This document shows positions 1-8,049 of a stretch of DNA of 64,000 bases, in pieces; the stretch's first letter is position 1, and each line of letters starts with the position of its first letter. The notes under the pieces are model-generated. The model was not told the DNA's origin, did not search any database, and saw nothing but the letters and a program-made list of their open reading frames with translations. Source of the DNA: JASTVH01 sp042862465 (GTDB taxonomy: Bacteria; Pseudomonadota; Gammaproteobacteria; Pseudomonadales; Oleiphilaceae); assembly GCA_042862465.1 (NCBI GenBank), contig JASTVH010000003.1, forward strand, positions 434,001 through 498,000, written 5' to 3'. The translations under genes and the position numbers were made by a program.

Positions 1-822
1 CAGGACCACGGCACCAGCCCCGCGGTGTGCCAGCGCTCCATCCAGCTGGGTTTCTCCTCGGTGATGATGGACGGCTCCCTGGGTGAAGACGGAAAGACGC
101 CCATGGACTACGACTATAACGTCCGCGTCACCAAGCGCGCGGTGGAAATGGCCCATGCCTGTGGCGTTTCCGTGGAAGGCGAGCTGGGCTGCCTGGGTTC
201 CCTGGAAACCGGTGAGGCCGGTGAAGAGGATGGCATCGGTGCCGAAGGCAAGCTGGATCACAGCCAGATGCTGACCGATCCGGAAGAGGCGGCGCAGTTC
301 GTCAAGGAAACCCATGTGGACGCCCTGGCCATCGCCATCGGCACCAGCCACGGCGCCTACAAGTTCACCCGTCCGCCGACGGGCGACATCCTGGCGATTG
401 ACCAGATCAAGGCGATCCACAAGCGCATTCCGGACACCCACCTGGTCATGCACGGCTCTTCGTCGGTGCCCCAGGACTGGCTGGAAATCATCAACCAGTA
501 CGGCGGCGAGATCCCGGAGACCTACGGCGTGCCGGTCGAGGAAATCGTCGAGGGCATCAAGCACGGCGTGCGCAAGGTCAACATCGACACCGACCTGCGC
601 CTGGCCTCCACAGGCTCCATCCGTCGCTTCCTGGCCAACAACACCGCCGAGTTCGACCCGCGCAAATACCTGAAGGAATCCATCAAGGCCATGAGCGAGA
701 TCTGCATCGCCCGTTACGAGGCTTTTGGCACTGCGGGTAATGCCAGCAAGATCAAGCCGGTGAACCTGGAGACCATGTTCCAGCGTTATGAGGCTGGGGA
801 GTTGGATCCCAAGGTTAACTGA
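1..822 (+). CDS. fba: Class II fructose-bisphosphate aldolase, 3' part (5' end outside window)
   Basis: Cleaves fructose-1,6-bisphosphate to DHAP and glyceraldehyde-3-phosphate, or condenses them, in cytosolic glycolysis, gluconeogenesis or the Calvin cycle. The frame is open from base 1, so the gene is cut by the window edge; 273 residues are visible. They open with the zinc-site motif QDHG and continue through VEGELG, the HGSSSVPQ histidine segment and KVNIDTDLR near the phosphate-binding region. The insertion around residues 60-80 (GSLETGEAGEEDG) and the C-terminal layout fit the type IIB/CbbA subfamily, usually about 350 residues. It ends in TGA and is followed 10 nt later by a perfect-architecture hairpin. 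The family call is secure; subtype is inferred. Confidence 0.95.
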   Translation, partial: QDHGTSPAVCQRSIQLGFSSVMMDGSLGEDGKTPMDYDYNVRVTKRAVEMAHACGVSVEGELGCLGSLETGEAGEEDGIGAEGKLDHSQMLTDPEEAAQFVKETHVDALAIAIGTSHGAYKFTRPPTGDILAIDQIKAIHKRIPDTHLVMHGSSSVPQDWLEIINQYGGEIPETYGVPVEEIVEGIKHGVRKVNIDTDLRLASTGSIRRFLANNTAEFDPRKYLKESIKAMSEICIARYEAFGTAGNASKIKPVNLETMFQRYEAGELDPKVN

Positions 823-832
823 TTGCCCGATC

Positions 833-864
833 GCGTCGGACGTCTGAGGTCGGACGTCTGACGC
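833..864. repeat. GGACGTC hairpin element, copy 1
   Basis: Left arm GCGTCGGACGTC (833-844), loop TGAGGTCG (845-852), right arm GACGTCTGACGC (853-864). The 12-bp stem has a single C-to-T change that would still pair as G-U in RNA. It starts 10 nt after the aldolase stop codon. The same arms with an 8-nt loop recur at 54432-54463, also 10 nt after a stop. No T-run follows, so it is not a canonical Rho-independent terminator. Confidence 0.8.
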
Positions 865-905
865 TATCGCTCTGGCGCTCACGGTGCAGTTTAAATACCG
901 TGAGT

Positions 906-937
906 GTTTCACGTAGGACGTTGGACGTTTCACGTAG
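906..937. repeat. Direct repeat of GTTTCACGTAG around a GACGT core
   Basis: The 11-mer GTTTCACGTAG occurs at 906-916 and 927-937, separated by GACGTTGGAC. It belongs to the same GGACGT-rich intergenic block that separates the convergent aldolase and kinase/RNase Z genes. Confidence 0.6.
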
Positions 938-980
938 AAAACAACGCGTGATTCCGGTGCTCTCGGCCCCATGCTGAGTG

Positions 981-1050
981 CCGACGTCCGACGTCCGACG
1001 TCCGACGTCCGACGTCCGACGTCCGACGTCCGACGTCCGACGTCCGACGA
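981..1050. repeat. Heptamer tandem array, CCGACGT x about 10
   Basis: Nine perfect CCGACGT units (981-1043) plus a tenth ending in A (CCGACGA) form an uninterrupted 70-bp microsatellite. It ends 7 bp before the stop codon of the minus-strand kinase/RNase Z gene. A related heptamer, TGGACGT x4, lies at 59621-59648. Unit length 7 with no unique spacers excludes CRISPR. Copy number may vary between strains by slippage. Confidence 0.95.
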
Positions 1051-1057
1051 CCAACAA

Positions 1058-2998
1058 TCAATTCCTACCAAACACTATATCCCCAAAACCTTCCTCCACC
1101 TCCCGATAAACCACCGCCGGATCACCGCTATAACGCCGTGAAAAGTGAAACGGAATCAGCTGCTTCACCCTAGCGGCCGCCGCGATTTCACCGCAGGCGC
1201 GAGCGGTAAGGTGGCCGGTGTTGCGGGCCTGTTCGGCATCGCGGTCGATGAAGGGGGCCTCGCAGACAAAGACACTGGCGCCCCGTGCCAGGTCGATCAG
1301 GGATTCGCGGTTCTGCGGCGTATCAGCCAGGTCTGTGGCATACACCAGGCGTTCGCCCGGTGTGCGCTGCAGCAGTTGGTCCATCAGGTCGCCGGCCCGT
1401 TCCCGGGTCTGGTCGGGGAGTTCGATCAGCGCTTCCAGGTCCTTGTCCCATGCCGCCTGCTTGAGGCGGGATAACCAATGGCCGCCGGCGAGGTTCCTGG
1501 CGGCCAGTCTTTCCCGGTCCACGTTGAAACGGTCGGGGGTTTCCAGCGCGAAGGCCAGCACCGGAATGCCGTGGTCCAGGACCCGGGCCCGCACTTTGAG
1601 GTGGCCATTGGAAAGCAGTACATCCTTGTCCACCGGCAACGGTTCCATGGACTGGCTGGGCGCCCCGGCGCGAATGTGGTAGCGCTCCAGCCGAGCGGCG
1701 CCGGTGGGGGCCGAATGCAGTTCATGGACGATAAACTCCGGAGCCTGCTCGGCCACCCGGTCCCAGTGCACCCCGCCGACCCAATGGGCCACATGCGCCG
1801 CCAGGCCTGGAGGTCCATAGAGGTGGCAGGCTGGCAGCGGCAGGATGCGCGCGCGCAGTAGCCAGGGGAAGCCGCCGATATGATCAAAATGGGCGTGACT
1901 GATGAAGACATCGCTGACCTGGTGTGCCAGCCGGGCCGGCAGGCGGCCGGGGTCACCCAGATCGAACAGCAGGCGCCGGCGCCTTTCGTTCAGACGGAGA
2001 TCGATCATCGGGTCTCCAAACACCCCGTTGACCAATCGCGCGCTCAGGGGGCCCAACCGGAAGTGCACCGCGTCGTCCGGCGGGTGAGCGACTCTCACCT
2101 CGCCGCCGGCTTCGGGGTCCTTGCCGGGTGCGGTCCGTTTGCGGGCCGTGGCCAGCATCCCGTCGCTGCGCCTGACGGCATTACGCACCAGCAGTGTATC
2201 GCCGGGGCTGGAACCGGCAATCCTGACTTCAAGCTGCCCGTCCACCAGATCCACGACTTCGCCGAGGGCTACGGTCTTTTGCTTGCGCAGGACTGCGATC
2301 TGTCTCCCGCGCCAGGCCGAACGGGCATGCAGCGGGGGTGGGGTCCCGGTGATCAGCCACTGGCTGCAATCCAGGGTGACGGTGCCCGCCGGCTGCAGAT
2401 GCCGGTCCCAGGACTGGGTCCGGAACTGGCGTCGTTCGAGTCGGGAGAGCCGTTTGGCACCTGTGGGCGAGTTCATGGTCACGACAGGACAGGGAAGGGA
2501 TGCCAGTTCGTTGGTCAGGGGAAGTGAGGCCAGGCGGCCCAGAAGGACCACGGCCCGTGCGCCCGAGGCGACCAGCAGAGCCTGCAACAGCTCTGCACCG
2601 GCCACGCCCCGAACCAGGCCCGGAGCGTCGATGATCAGGGGCCGGTAATCGAGGTGCTTGACCAGGTGCGCGACCGCCAGGCTCAATGGCATCCGAAAGC
2701 GGGCGGCATCCAGGCTGCAGAGGGCTTCGGTGGCCATGATCTGCCAGTGATCATCCTGCCATTCGGCCAGGCTGACCGCTCCGGGGGGACCAAAGGCCGG
2801 TGAGCCGGGGTCCGCACTGAGGCACAGGCAGCTTTTGTCCCGTTGCGCCAGGGCTTGAGCCAGCGTCCTTGCCAGGGTGCTCTTGCCGCTGCCGGGTTCA
2901 CCCACCAGCAACACCCGCTGCTGGACCAGCAGGTAGTGCCGGGCCAGCCACTCGGGATCGTAATCCTGCCAGTGTATATTTCGACTGTCCGGATTCAT
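1058..2998 (-). CDS. Clp1/Grc3-like RNA 5'-kinase fused to tRNase Z-like metallo-beta-lactamase
   Basis: Predicted cytosolic RNA end-processing enzyme of 646 residues. Residues 28-230 form a P-loop kinase of the Clp1/Grc3 type: Walker A GEPGSGKST at 33-41, the clasp-like segment DPGSPAFGPPGAVSL near 63-77, and IIDAPGLVRG at 122-131 where Clp1 relatives carry an NTxGW-type motif. Residues about 310-646 form an RNase Z-type domain: SHAHFDH (367-373), LDHGIP (474-479), YATD (553-556), CEAPF (579-583), GHLTA (595-599) and PFHFSRRY (616-623). All metal-ligand motifs look intact. It is last in the rtcB-archease operon, 14 nt after archease, with GGGAGG before the ATG. Substrate is unknown; both activities are inferred from motifs. 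Confidence 0.85.
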   Translation of the reverse strand: MNPDSRNIHWQDYDPEWLARHYLLVQQRVLLVGEPGSGKSTLARTLAQALAQRDKSCLCLSADPGSPAFGPPGAVSLAEWQDDHWQIMATEALCSLDAARFRMPLSLAVAHLVKHLDYRPLIIDAPGLVRGVAGAELLQALLVASGARAVVLLGRLASLPLTNELASLPCPVVTMNSPTGAKRLSRLERRQFRTQSWDRHLQPAGTVTLDCSQWLITGTPPPLHARSAWRGRQIAVLRKQKTVALGEVVDLVDGQLEVRIAGSSPGDTLLVRNAVRRSDGMLATARKRTAPGKDPEAGGEVRVAHPPDDAVHFRLGPLSARLVNGVFGDPMIDLRLNERRRRLLFDLGDPGRLPARLAHQVSDVFISHAHFDHIGGFPWLLRARILPLPACHLYGPPGLAAHVAHWVGGVHWDRVAEQAPEFIVHELHSAPTGAARLERYHIRAGAPSQSMEPLPVDKDVLLSNGHLKVRARVLDHGIPVLAFALETPDRFNVDRERLAARNLAGGHWLSRLKQAAWDKDLEALIELPDQTRERAGDLMDQLLQRTPGERLVYATDLADTPQNRESLIDLARGASVFVCEAPFIDRDAEQARNTGHLTARACGEIAAAARVKQLIPFHFSRRYSGDPAVVYREVEEGFGDIVFGRN

Positions 2999-3012
2999 CC
3001 TTGCCTCCCGCT

Positions 3013-3456
3013 CTACACGTCGAGGACAACCGTGGCCTCCCAGCCGCTGTCGGTTTGTTTCACCTCAAACCGGTACAGGGTGACGGCTTTGACATCGGCA
3101 TTGAGCCCATGGCGCCGGGGATCGATCGGCTCGCCATAAAGTATCCCCTTCAGTTGATAATCACCGCTTCGGCCGGTGACAGCAACCGTTTGCGGCAGAA
3201 GCAGCAGGCGTTCGGCATCCTTGTAGTAAATCAGCTCCTGCAGGAAGTCGAACAGCAGCATATCGAGGGCGGCCTCATTCAGTTCCACGGGGCGGTGCTC
3301 GGTGGCGCGCAGCTGCATCAGCTCCGGGAGCATGGTCTCGATGGTGGCCTGGGCGGCCTGTTCGAAAAGGCCGGAAAGATCCGGGGCCCAGGCCCGGAAG
3401 GCGACGTCGGCGATCGCAATGTCTTCGAGGAACTGGTAGCCACTATTCTCGGACAT
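3013..3456 (-). CDS. Archease
   Basis: Small (147 residues) activator of RtcB RNA ligase: in the family it accelerates RtcB guanylylation and permits multiple turnover. The sequence has the archease start (GYQFLEDIAIADVAFRAW, acidic residues in the metal site), the LLFDFLQELIYYKD helix, and the C-terminal LNADVKAVTLYRFEV strand pair. It lies between rtcB (6 nt upstream) and the kinase/RNase Z gene (14 nt downstream), all on one strand, with AAGGGG before its ATG. The neighbour makes the assignment firm. Confidence 0.93.
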   Translation of the reverse strand: MSENSGYQFLEDIAIADVAFRAWAPDLSGLFEQAAQATIETMLPELMQLRATEHRPVELNEAALDMLLFDFLQELIYYKDAERLLLLPQTVAVTGRSGDYQLKGILYGEPIDPRRHGLNADVKAVTLYRFEVKQTDSGWEATVVLDV

Positions 3457-3462
3457 GGTGGG

Positions 3463-4920
3463 CTACCCCTTGACGTTGCCGACCGGGCGCAGACGCACCA
3501 CCGGCCGCGACAGCCCGGCGCGGTCGATGGCCTCAACCACATCGTCAATGCGCTTGTAGGCGCCGCCGGCTTCCTCCGCCAGCCCTGCCATGCCTGTCGC
3601 CCGAACGTAGATGCCGTGTTCTTCCATCTCCTGGCGCAGGGTCTCGCCGCGCCAGGTTTTCTTGGCCTGACGGCGGCTCATGGTGCGCCCGCTGCCGTGA
3701 GCGGTGCTGTAAAAGGTTTTCGCTGCCTCGGCCGTGCCACGCAGGAGGAAGGAGCCGGTTTCCATGCTGCCCCCGAGAATCACCGGTTGGCCCCAGGGTT
3801 TGTAGGCCTCCGGCATATCGTGCATGCCGGGGCCGAATGCGCGGGTCGCGCCCTTGCGGTGCACCAGCAGCCGCCGTTTTTGCCCATTCACCTCATGCTC
3901 CTCCAGCTTGGCGGTGTTGTGGGCGACATCGTAGACCTGTTCCAGCCCCAGTTCCCGGGCGCTGCGGCCGAGGACATCCTCAAAGGTCTGGCGGATGCGG
4001 TGGAGAATCACTTGGCGGTTGGCGAAGGAGAGGTTGATCGCGCAGTTCATGGCGGCGAAGTAGGCCTGGCCTTCCGGAGAGTCGAAGGGAGCGGCGGCCA
4101 GTTCCCGGTCCTTCACGGGGATGTGGTATTTGCGCTCCATGACGTTGACGAACTGGCGCAGGTAGTCGGTCGCTACCTGATGGCCAAAGCCGCGGCTGCC
4201 GCAGTGGAACATGATCACCACCTGGCCGTCGCGGTCGATGCCGAAGGCTTTGGCGGCTTCCGGATCGAAGATGTTGTCGCGATCGGCGACCTGGATTTCC
4301 AGGTAGTGATTACCCGAGCCCAGGGTGCCGACCTGGTTGAGGCCACGCTTGATGGCGCGGTCGGAGATGGCCCCTGCGTCCGCCCCCGCCACACAGCCGC
4401 CTTCTTCGGTGCGCTCCAGGTCTTCCGGCCAGGCATAGCCATGCGCCAGACACCAGCGGGCGCCGCGCTGCACCAGATTGCGGAATTCCGGTTTCGACAG
4501 CCGGATCAGGCCGGAGCCGCCCACGCCGGCCGGGACCCGGTGGAAGAGCTGGTCCACCAGGTCTTTGAGGTGAGGTTGGATCTCGGGCCAGGTCAGGTTG
4601 GTACGTACCAGGCGCATACCGCAATTGATATCGAAGCCGATGCCACCGGGGGATATGACGCCGCCTTCGTCCACATCCATGGCGGCAACACCGCCAATGG
4701 GGAAGCCGTAGCCCCAGTGACCATCGGGCATGCAGTAGGCGGCGTCGACAATGCCCGGGAGCGAGGCGACGTTGGTGATCTGCTCGATCACACCGGGGTC
4801 CATGGCCTCCAGCAGGGCGGGGGAGGCCACAATGCGGGCGGGAACCCGCATTCCCGGCTTGTAACTGGCCGGGATTTCCCAGAGATAATCACCCACGCGG
4901 CGGATATCATCCTGATCCAT
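3463..4920 (-). CDS. rtcB: RtcB RNA-splicing ligase (long, archaeal/metazoan-like type)
   Basis: GTP- and Mn2+-dependent ligase joining RNA 3'-phosphate or 2',3'-cyclic phosphate ends to 5'-OH ends. The 485-residue length and the N-terminus (DYLWEIPASYKPGM) resemble the long archaeal/animal form more than the roughly 400-residue E. coli enzyme. Metal-site motifs are visible: FDINCGMR with Cys100, GSGNHYLE, FHCGSRGFGHQ and the AHGSGR segment containing the histidine guanylylated in the family. First gene of a three-gene operon, with GAGGG 7 nt before the ATG. No rtcA and no sigma-54 activator rtcR lie nearby, unlike the E. coli rtc locus. Confidence 0.96.
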   Translation of the reverse strand: MDQDDIRRVGDYLWEIPASYKPGMRVPARIVASPALLEAMDPGVIEQITNVASLPGIVDAAYCMPDGHWGYGFPIGGVAAMDVDEGGVISPGGIGFDINCGMRLVRTNLTWPEIQPHLKDLVDQLFHRVPAGVGGSGLIRLSKPEFRNLVQRGARWCLAHGYAWPEDLERTEEGGCVAGADAGAISDRAIKRGLNQVGTLGSGNHYLEIQVADRDNIFDPEAAKAFGIDRDGQVVIMFHCGSRGFGHQVATDYLRQFVNVMERKYHIPVKDRELAAAPFDSPEGQAYFAAMNCAINLSFANRQVILHRIRQTFEDVLGRSARELGLEQVYDVAHNTAKLEEHEVNGQKRRLLVHRKGATRAFGPGMHDMPEAYKPWGQPVILGGSMETGSFLLRGTAEAAKTFYSTAHGSGRTMSRRQAKKTWRGETLRQEMEEHGIYVRATGMAGLAEEAGGAYKRIDDVVEAIDRAGLSRPVVRLRPVGNVKG

Positions 4921-5025
4921 GACGGGGCCCTCAACGGTGTTCCTTGTCTGGATTCATTGTCTCATGGAGACGCCGCTGCAGGGCAAGGGGTGATTCTCTT
5001 CCGTGACGATGTCTGGCCGCGGACG

Positions 5026-5054
5026 CTGACAAGCCATCGCACTGTGCATATAGT
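5026..5054 (+). promoter_or_regulatory. Sigma-70-like promoter for the K+ channel/dgt pair
   Basis: CTGACA (5026-5031), a 17-bp spacer and TATAGT (5049-5054) closely match -35 and -10 consensus. Transcription would begin near 5061, upstream of every candidate channel start codon. It lies in the 163-bp gap facing rtcB. Confidence 0.6.
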
Positions 5055-5101
5055 AACGGGGCAGTGGACCGGGTTGATGACCGGTGCTGAATTTTCCATC
5101 A

Positions 5102-5941
5102 ATGGAACACGAGTACCGCATGTCAGTAGAGCAAATGCGCCAGCGTTGGCGTCACATTATTTTCGGGACCGATACCCCGGCCGGCGCCTTGTTCGATCGC
5201 CTGTTGATCGTCGCCATTTTTCTCAGCGTCATCGCGGTGATGCTCGACAGCGTGCAGCATATCCACGAGGTCTACCGCCAAGAGCTCTACATCATCGAGT
5301 GGGCCTTCACCCTTCTGTTTACAGCGGAATACCTGGTGCGGCTGTGGGTCAGCGAGCGATCCGTTTATTACGCCCGCAGTTTCTTTGGTATCGTCGATCT
5401 GCTGTCGATCATCCCCACCTATCTGAGTCTGTTTTTCCCGGGGGCCAGTTACCTGCTGACCATCCGCTTCCTGCGGGTGCTGCGGATCTTCCGGGTCTTC
5501 AAGCTGGTGCGTTTCATGGGGGAGGCCGGGGAACTGGTGACCGCCCTGGTCCGTTCACGGCGCAAGATCGGCGTGTTCATGTTCTCGGTGTTTGTCATGA
5601 TGGTCCTGTTCGGCAGCATCATGTACGTGATCGAGGGCCCCGAGCATGGCTTCTCGTCCATTCCCAAAAGCATCTACTGGGCGGTGGTGACGATCACCAC
5701 CGTTGGCTATGGTGACATTTCACCGCAAACCCCTTTTGGCCAGACGATATCGACCCTGGCCATGGTCACTGGCTATGCCATCATCGCCGTGCCCACCGGC
5801 ATTGTGACGGCCGAGATCTCGGCGGCGCGCACCCGCCAGCGTTTCACCCGCGAATGCCACCGCTGCCACCTGCACGAGCACGATCCGGACGCGCATTACT
5901 GCAAGCGTTGCGGTGAACCCCTGGAACCGCCCAAGGCATAG
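5102..5941 (+). CDS. Voltage-gated K+ channel with C-terminal zinc-ribbon-like tail
   Basis: Six-transmembrane inner-membrane potassium channel. S1-S3 span roughly residues 30-115. The S4 segment (TIRFLRVLRIFRVFKLVRF) has arginines or lysines every third position. The pore follows with the selectivity filter TVGYGD, then S6. The cytoplasmic tail ends with CHRC then CKRC 12 residues on, a likely Zn knuckle. Start is uncertain: GTG 5084, ATG 5102 and ATG 5120 share the frame and none has a strong ribosome site. The dgt gene follows after 19 nt, suggesting cotranscription. Confidence 0.9.
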   Translation: MEHEYRMSVEQMRQRWRHIIFGTDTPAGALFDRLLIVAIFLSVIAVMLDSVQHIHEVYRQELYIIEWAFTLLFTAEYLVRLWVSERSVYYARSFFGIVDLLSIIPTYLSLFFPGASYLLTIRFLRVLRIFRVFKLVRFMGEAGELVTALVRSRRKIGVFMFSVFVMMVLFGSIMYVIEGPEHGFSSIPKSIYWAVVTITTVGYGDISPQTPFGQTISTLAMVTGYAIIAVPTGIVTAEISAARTRQRFTRECHRCHLHEHDPDAHYCKRCGEPLEPPKA

Positions 5942-5960
5942 ATTCACGATCGGGAGCCCC

Positions 5961-7454
5961 ATGTTCGAATCACGATTTTCTATCCAGCGCCCCTATACCC
6001 GCGGCACGGGCGACAGCAGCAGTCTGCGGATGCCCCAGTGCGGCGCGAGGGAACTGGAGCGGCAGCTGGAGAGTGACCGGGGCCGTATCATCAACTCCGC
6101 TGCGGTCCGGCGCCTGCAGCAGAAAACCCAGGTTTTCCCGCTGGAGCGCAATGCCGCGGTGCGCAGCCGCCTGACTCACTCCCTGGAAGTGCAGCAGACC
6201 GGACGGTTCATCACCCGCAAGGTGTTCGAAAAGCTGGAAGACCGTCTTGAGAGCCTTGGGCTGGCCGGCCTGGAGCGGGCCGCGGAATCGATCGTGGAAA
6301 TGGCCTGTCTGATGCATGACATCGGCAACCCACCGTTCGGGCACTTCGGGGAGGTGGCCATCTCCAAGTGGTTTGAAGATCATCTGCATGAACTGGAGCC
6401 CTTCCAGCGTCTGAATGACGAGGAGAATGACGGCCTCAAGGCCCAGCTGGCGCGGGAACTGCAATCCTTCGAGGGCAATGCCCAGGCCATTCGCCTGATC
6501 AGTCAGCTGCTGAAACTGAACCTGACCTATTCCCAGGCCGCGGCGGTGTTCAAGTACACCCGCCCGGCCACGGAGCCCCGGCCGGCGACGGACGATGCCC
6601 TCAGCTACCTCAAGAAGAAGCCGGGCTACTACTTCTCCGAACGTGAGTTCGTAGCCTCGATGCAGCAGGCCCTGGAGATGAGGCCGGGCCACCGTCACCC
6701 GCTGTGCTACCTGATGGAGGCGGCCGACGATATCGCCTATTGCCTGGCGGACATCGAGGACGGCGTGGACAAGGGCATCATGAGCTATACCGCGCTGGCA
6801 GACCGGCTGGTGGACGAGTTCGCGCGGCAACGCCCGCAGGATGCCGCGGAGCCCCACTTCGGCAAGCGCTCCTTTGCGCAGATCATCGACTACGCCCGCG
6901 AACGTGCGGAGCGGGAAACCATCAACAAGGAACATGAATTCTTCGTCTGGCTGCGGGTGGGGTTGATCCATCCGCTGGTGGAGCATGCAGCCAATGCCTT
7001 TGTCGCCAATCTGGAGGCAGTGGCCGGCGGGCATCTGAATCGCGCCCTGCTGGAGGATGATTCACCCTGCCACAGTGTGGTGGAGACGTTTAAGCAGGTG
7101 GCGGTCCGCCACATTTTCGCTATTCCGGAGGTGGAAACCCTGGAGCTGCAGGGGTATCGAATCATCAGCGGTCTGCTGGATCACTATAAGCCGCTGCTGC
7201 TATTGTCCCGTGGTGATTTCGAGCGGCTGGCCCGGGGCGAACGCAAGGGGCTCATCATCGAGAGCCGGCTGTTCAAGCGTCTTCCCAATAAACACGTCAA
7301 GGCCTATCAGCTGCTCACGGCCGAGGCGCCGACGGATCCGGAACTCTGGGAGCGCTACTGCCGCTGCCGCCTGATTCAGGACATGGTCAGCGGCATGACG
7401 GATCAGTTCGCGCTGGACGAGTTCCATACCCTCTCGGTATTTCGCTCCCAGTAA
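5961..7454 (+). CDS. dgt: Deoxyguanosinetriphosphate triphosphohydrolase (dGTPase)
   Basis: Hydrolyses dGTP to deoxyguanosine and triphosphate in the cytosol, limiting the dGTP pool. At 497 residues it is close to E. coli Dgt (505). HD-superfamily metal ligands are visible: LTHSLEV with His73, MHDIGNPPFGHFGE with His119-Asp120, and a later Asp in EAADDIAYCL. The start at 5961 is chosen because GGGAG lies 5 nt upstream and because the family N-terminus begins close to the conserved RxLQxKTQVFPL region. Probably an operon with the K+ channel gene just upstream. Confidence 0.95.
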   Translation: MFESRFSIQRPYTRGTGDSSSLRMPQCGARELERQLESDRGRIINSAAVRRLQQKTQVFPLERNAAVRSRLTHSLEVQQTGRFITRKVFEKLEDRLESLGLAGLERAAESIVEMACLMHDIGNPPFGHFGEVAISKWFEDHLHELEPFQRLNDEENDGLKAQLARELQSFEGNAQAIRLISQLLKLNLTYSQAAAVFKYTRPATEPRPATDDALSYLKKKPGYYFSEREFVASMQQALEMRPGHRHPLCYLMEAADDIAYCLADIEDGVDKGIMSYTALADRLVDEFARQRPQDAAEPHFGKRSFAQIIDYARERAERETINKEHEFFVWLRVGLIHPLVEHAANAFVANLEAVAGGHLNRALLEDDSPCHSVVETFKQVAVRHIFAIPEVETLELQGYRIISGLLDHYKPLLLLSRGDFERLARGERKGLIIESRLFKRLPNKHVKAYQLLTAEAPTDPELWERYCRCRLIQDMVSGMTDQFALDEFHTLSVFRSQ

Positions 7455-7542
7455 TTCCGGGCGTCTTGCGGGTTTGTAATCATAATGCGGAGTCACAGCC
7501 GTTATGCTGACGGCTTGATGCCGTTCGACGAGGGAGACCGAC

Positions 7543-8049
7543 ATGCGTGCACGTTTTCTGGGCTTACTGTTTACCGTTCTGGCCCTGCCGGCCCATGCCG
7601 TGGAACTGTTTTTTTCGCCTGATCAGCTGAACCCGATGATCCGGGCCGGATTTCCCGTTCACTATCAGACGGCGGACTACCAGGTCACCCTGACCAATCC
7701 TCATCTGGCCCTGAAAGAGCAGGGCCAGCATGTTTCCGTGCGCGCGCATATCGCCGTGGACGACAACGGGAAGCCCGCCTTGCGCGGGACCGCCACTGTG
7801 GAAGGGGAGCTGGCGTACTCGCAGTCAAAGGGCCAATTGCACCTGATCGAGCCAACCCTTAAGACGCTCGATATTGACCAGATATCACAGGATCTCAAAC
7901 CGACTGTGGACCAGTTGAACATGCAGTTACTCTCCCGCCCGCTGCCCATGATTTTGCTGGTGGACCTCAAACAGCTGAGCCAGGGGCTGCCGGTGAACGG
8001 GCTGAAGGATGTACGGATTCAGGGCGATTCGCTGGTCGTGCAATTCTGA
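7543..8049 (+). CDS. DUF1439-type periplasmic protein (YceB-like)
   Basis: A 168-residue secreted protein with a clear signal peptide (MRARFLGLLFTVLALPAHA). It lacks a lipobox cysteine, so it should be soluble periplasmic rather than a lipoprotein like E. coli YceB. The mature part alternates strands with a lipid-binding TULIP/DUF1439 look: FFSPDQLNPMI at the start, TNPHLALKEQGQHV, and a final LKDVRIQGDSLVVQF. GAGGGAG lies 8 nt before the ATG. Molecular role unknown; the family assignment is moderately certain. Confidence 0.7.
   Translation: MRARFLGLLFTVLALPAHAVELFFSPDQLNPMIRAGFPVHYQTADYQVTLTNPHLALKEQGQHVSVRAHIAVDDNGKPALRGTATVEGELAYSQSKGQLHLIEPTLKTLDIDQISQDLKPTVDQLNMQLLSRPLPMILLVDLKQLSQGLPVNGLKDVRIQGDSLVVQF

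Noticed and set aside
833..864. Rho-independent terminator for the aldolase gene
   Set aside because: The stem is strong but no T-run follows; treated as a repeat element rather than an intrinsic terminator.
981..1050. CRISPR array
   Set aside because: The repeat unit is only 7 bp, is contiguous with no spacers and has no cas genes nearby.
815..1057. A short minus-strand open frame across the heptamer array
   Set aside because: Its product is a translation of the repeat (heptapeptide-like VGRRTSD runs) with no ribosome site; it is non-coding repeat DNA.
4921..5083. Sigma-54 promoter for rtcB, as in E. coli rtcBA
   Set aside because: No GG-N10-GC type -24/-12 element is seen upstream of rtcB, and no rtcR-like activator gene lies in the window.
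2869..5715. A very long open frame on the plus strand, antisense to rtcB, archease and the kinase/RNase Z fusion
   Set aside because: It runs opposite three genes with intact catalytic motifs, has no recognisable domain and is rich in Gly/Ala/His as expected for the complement of GC-rich coding DNA.
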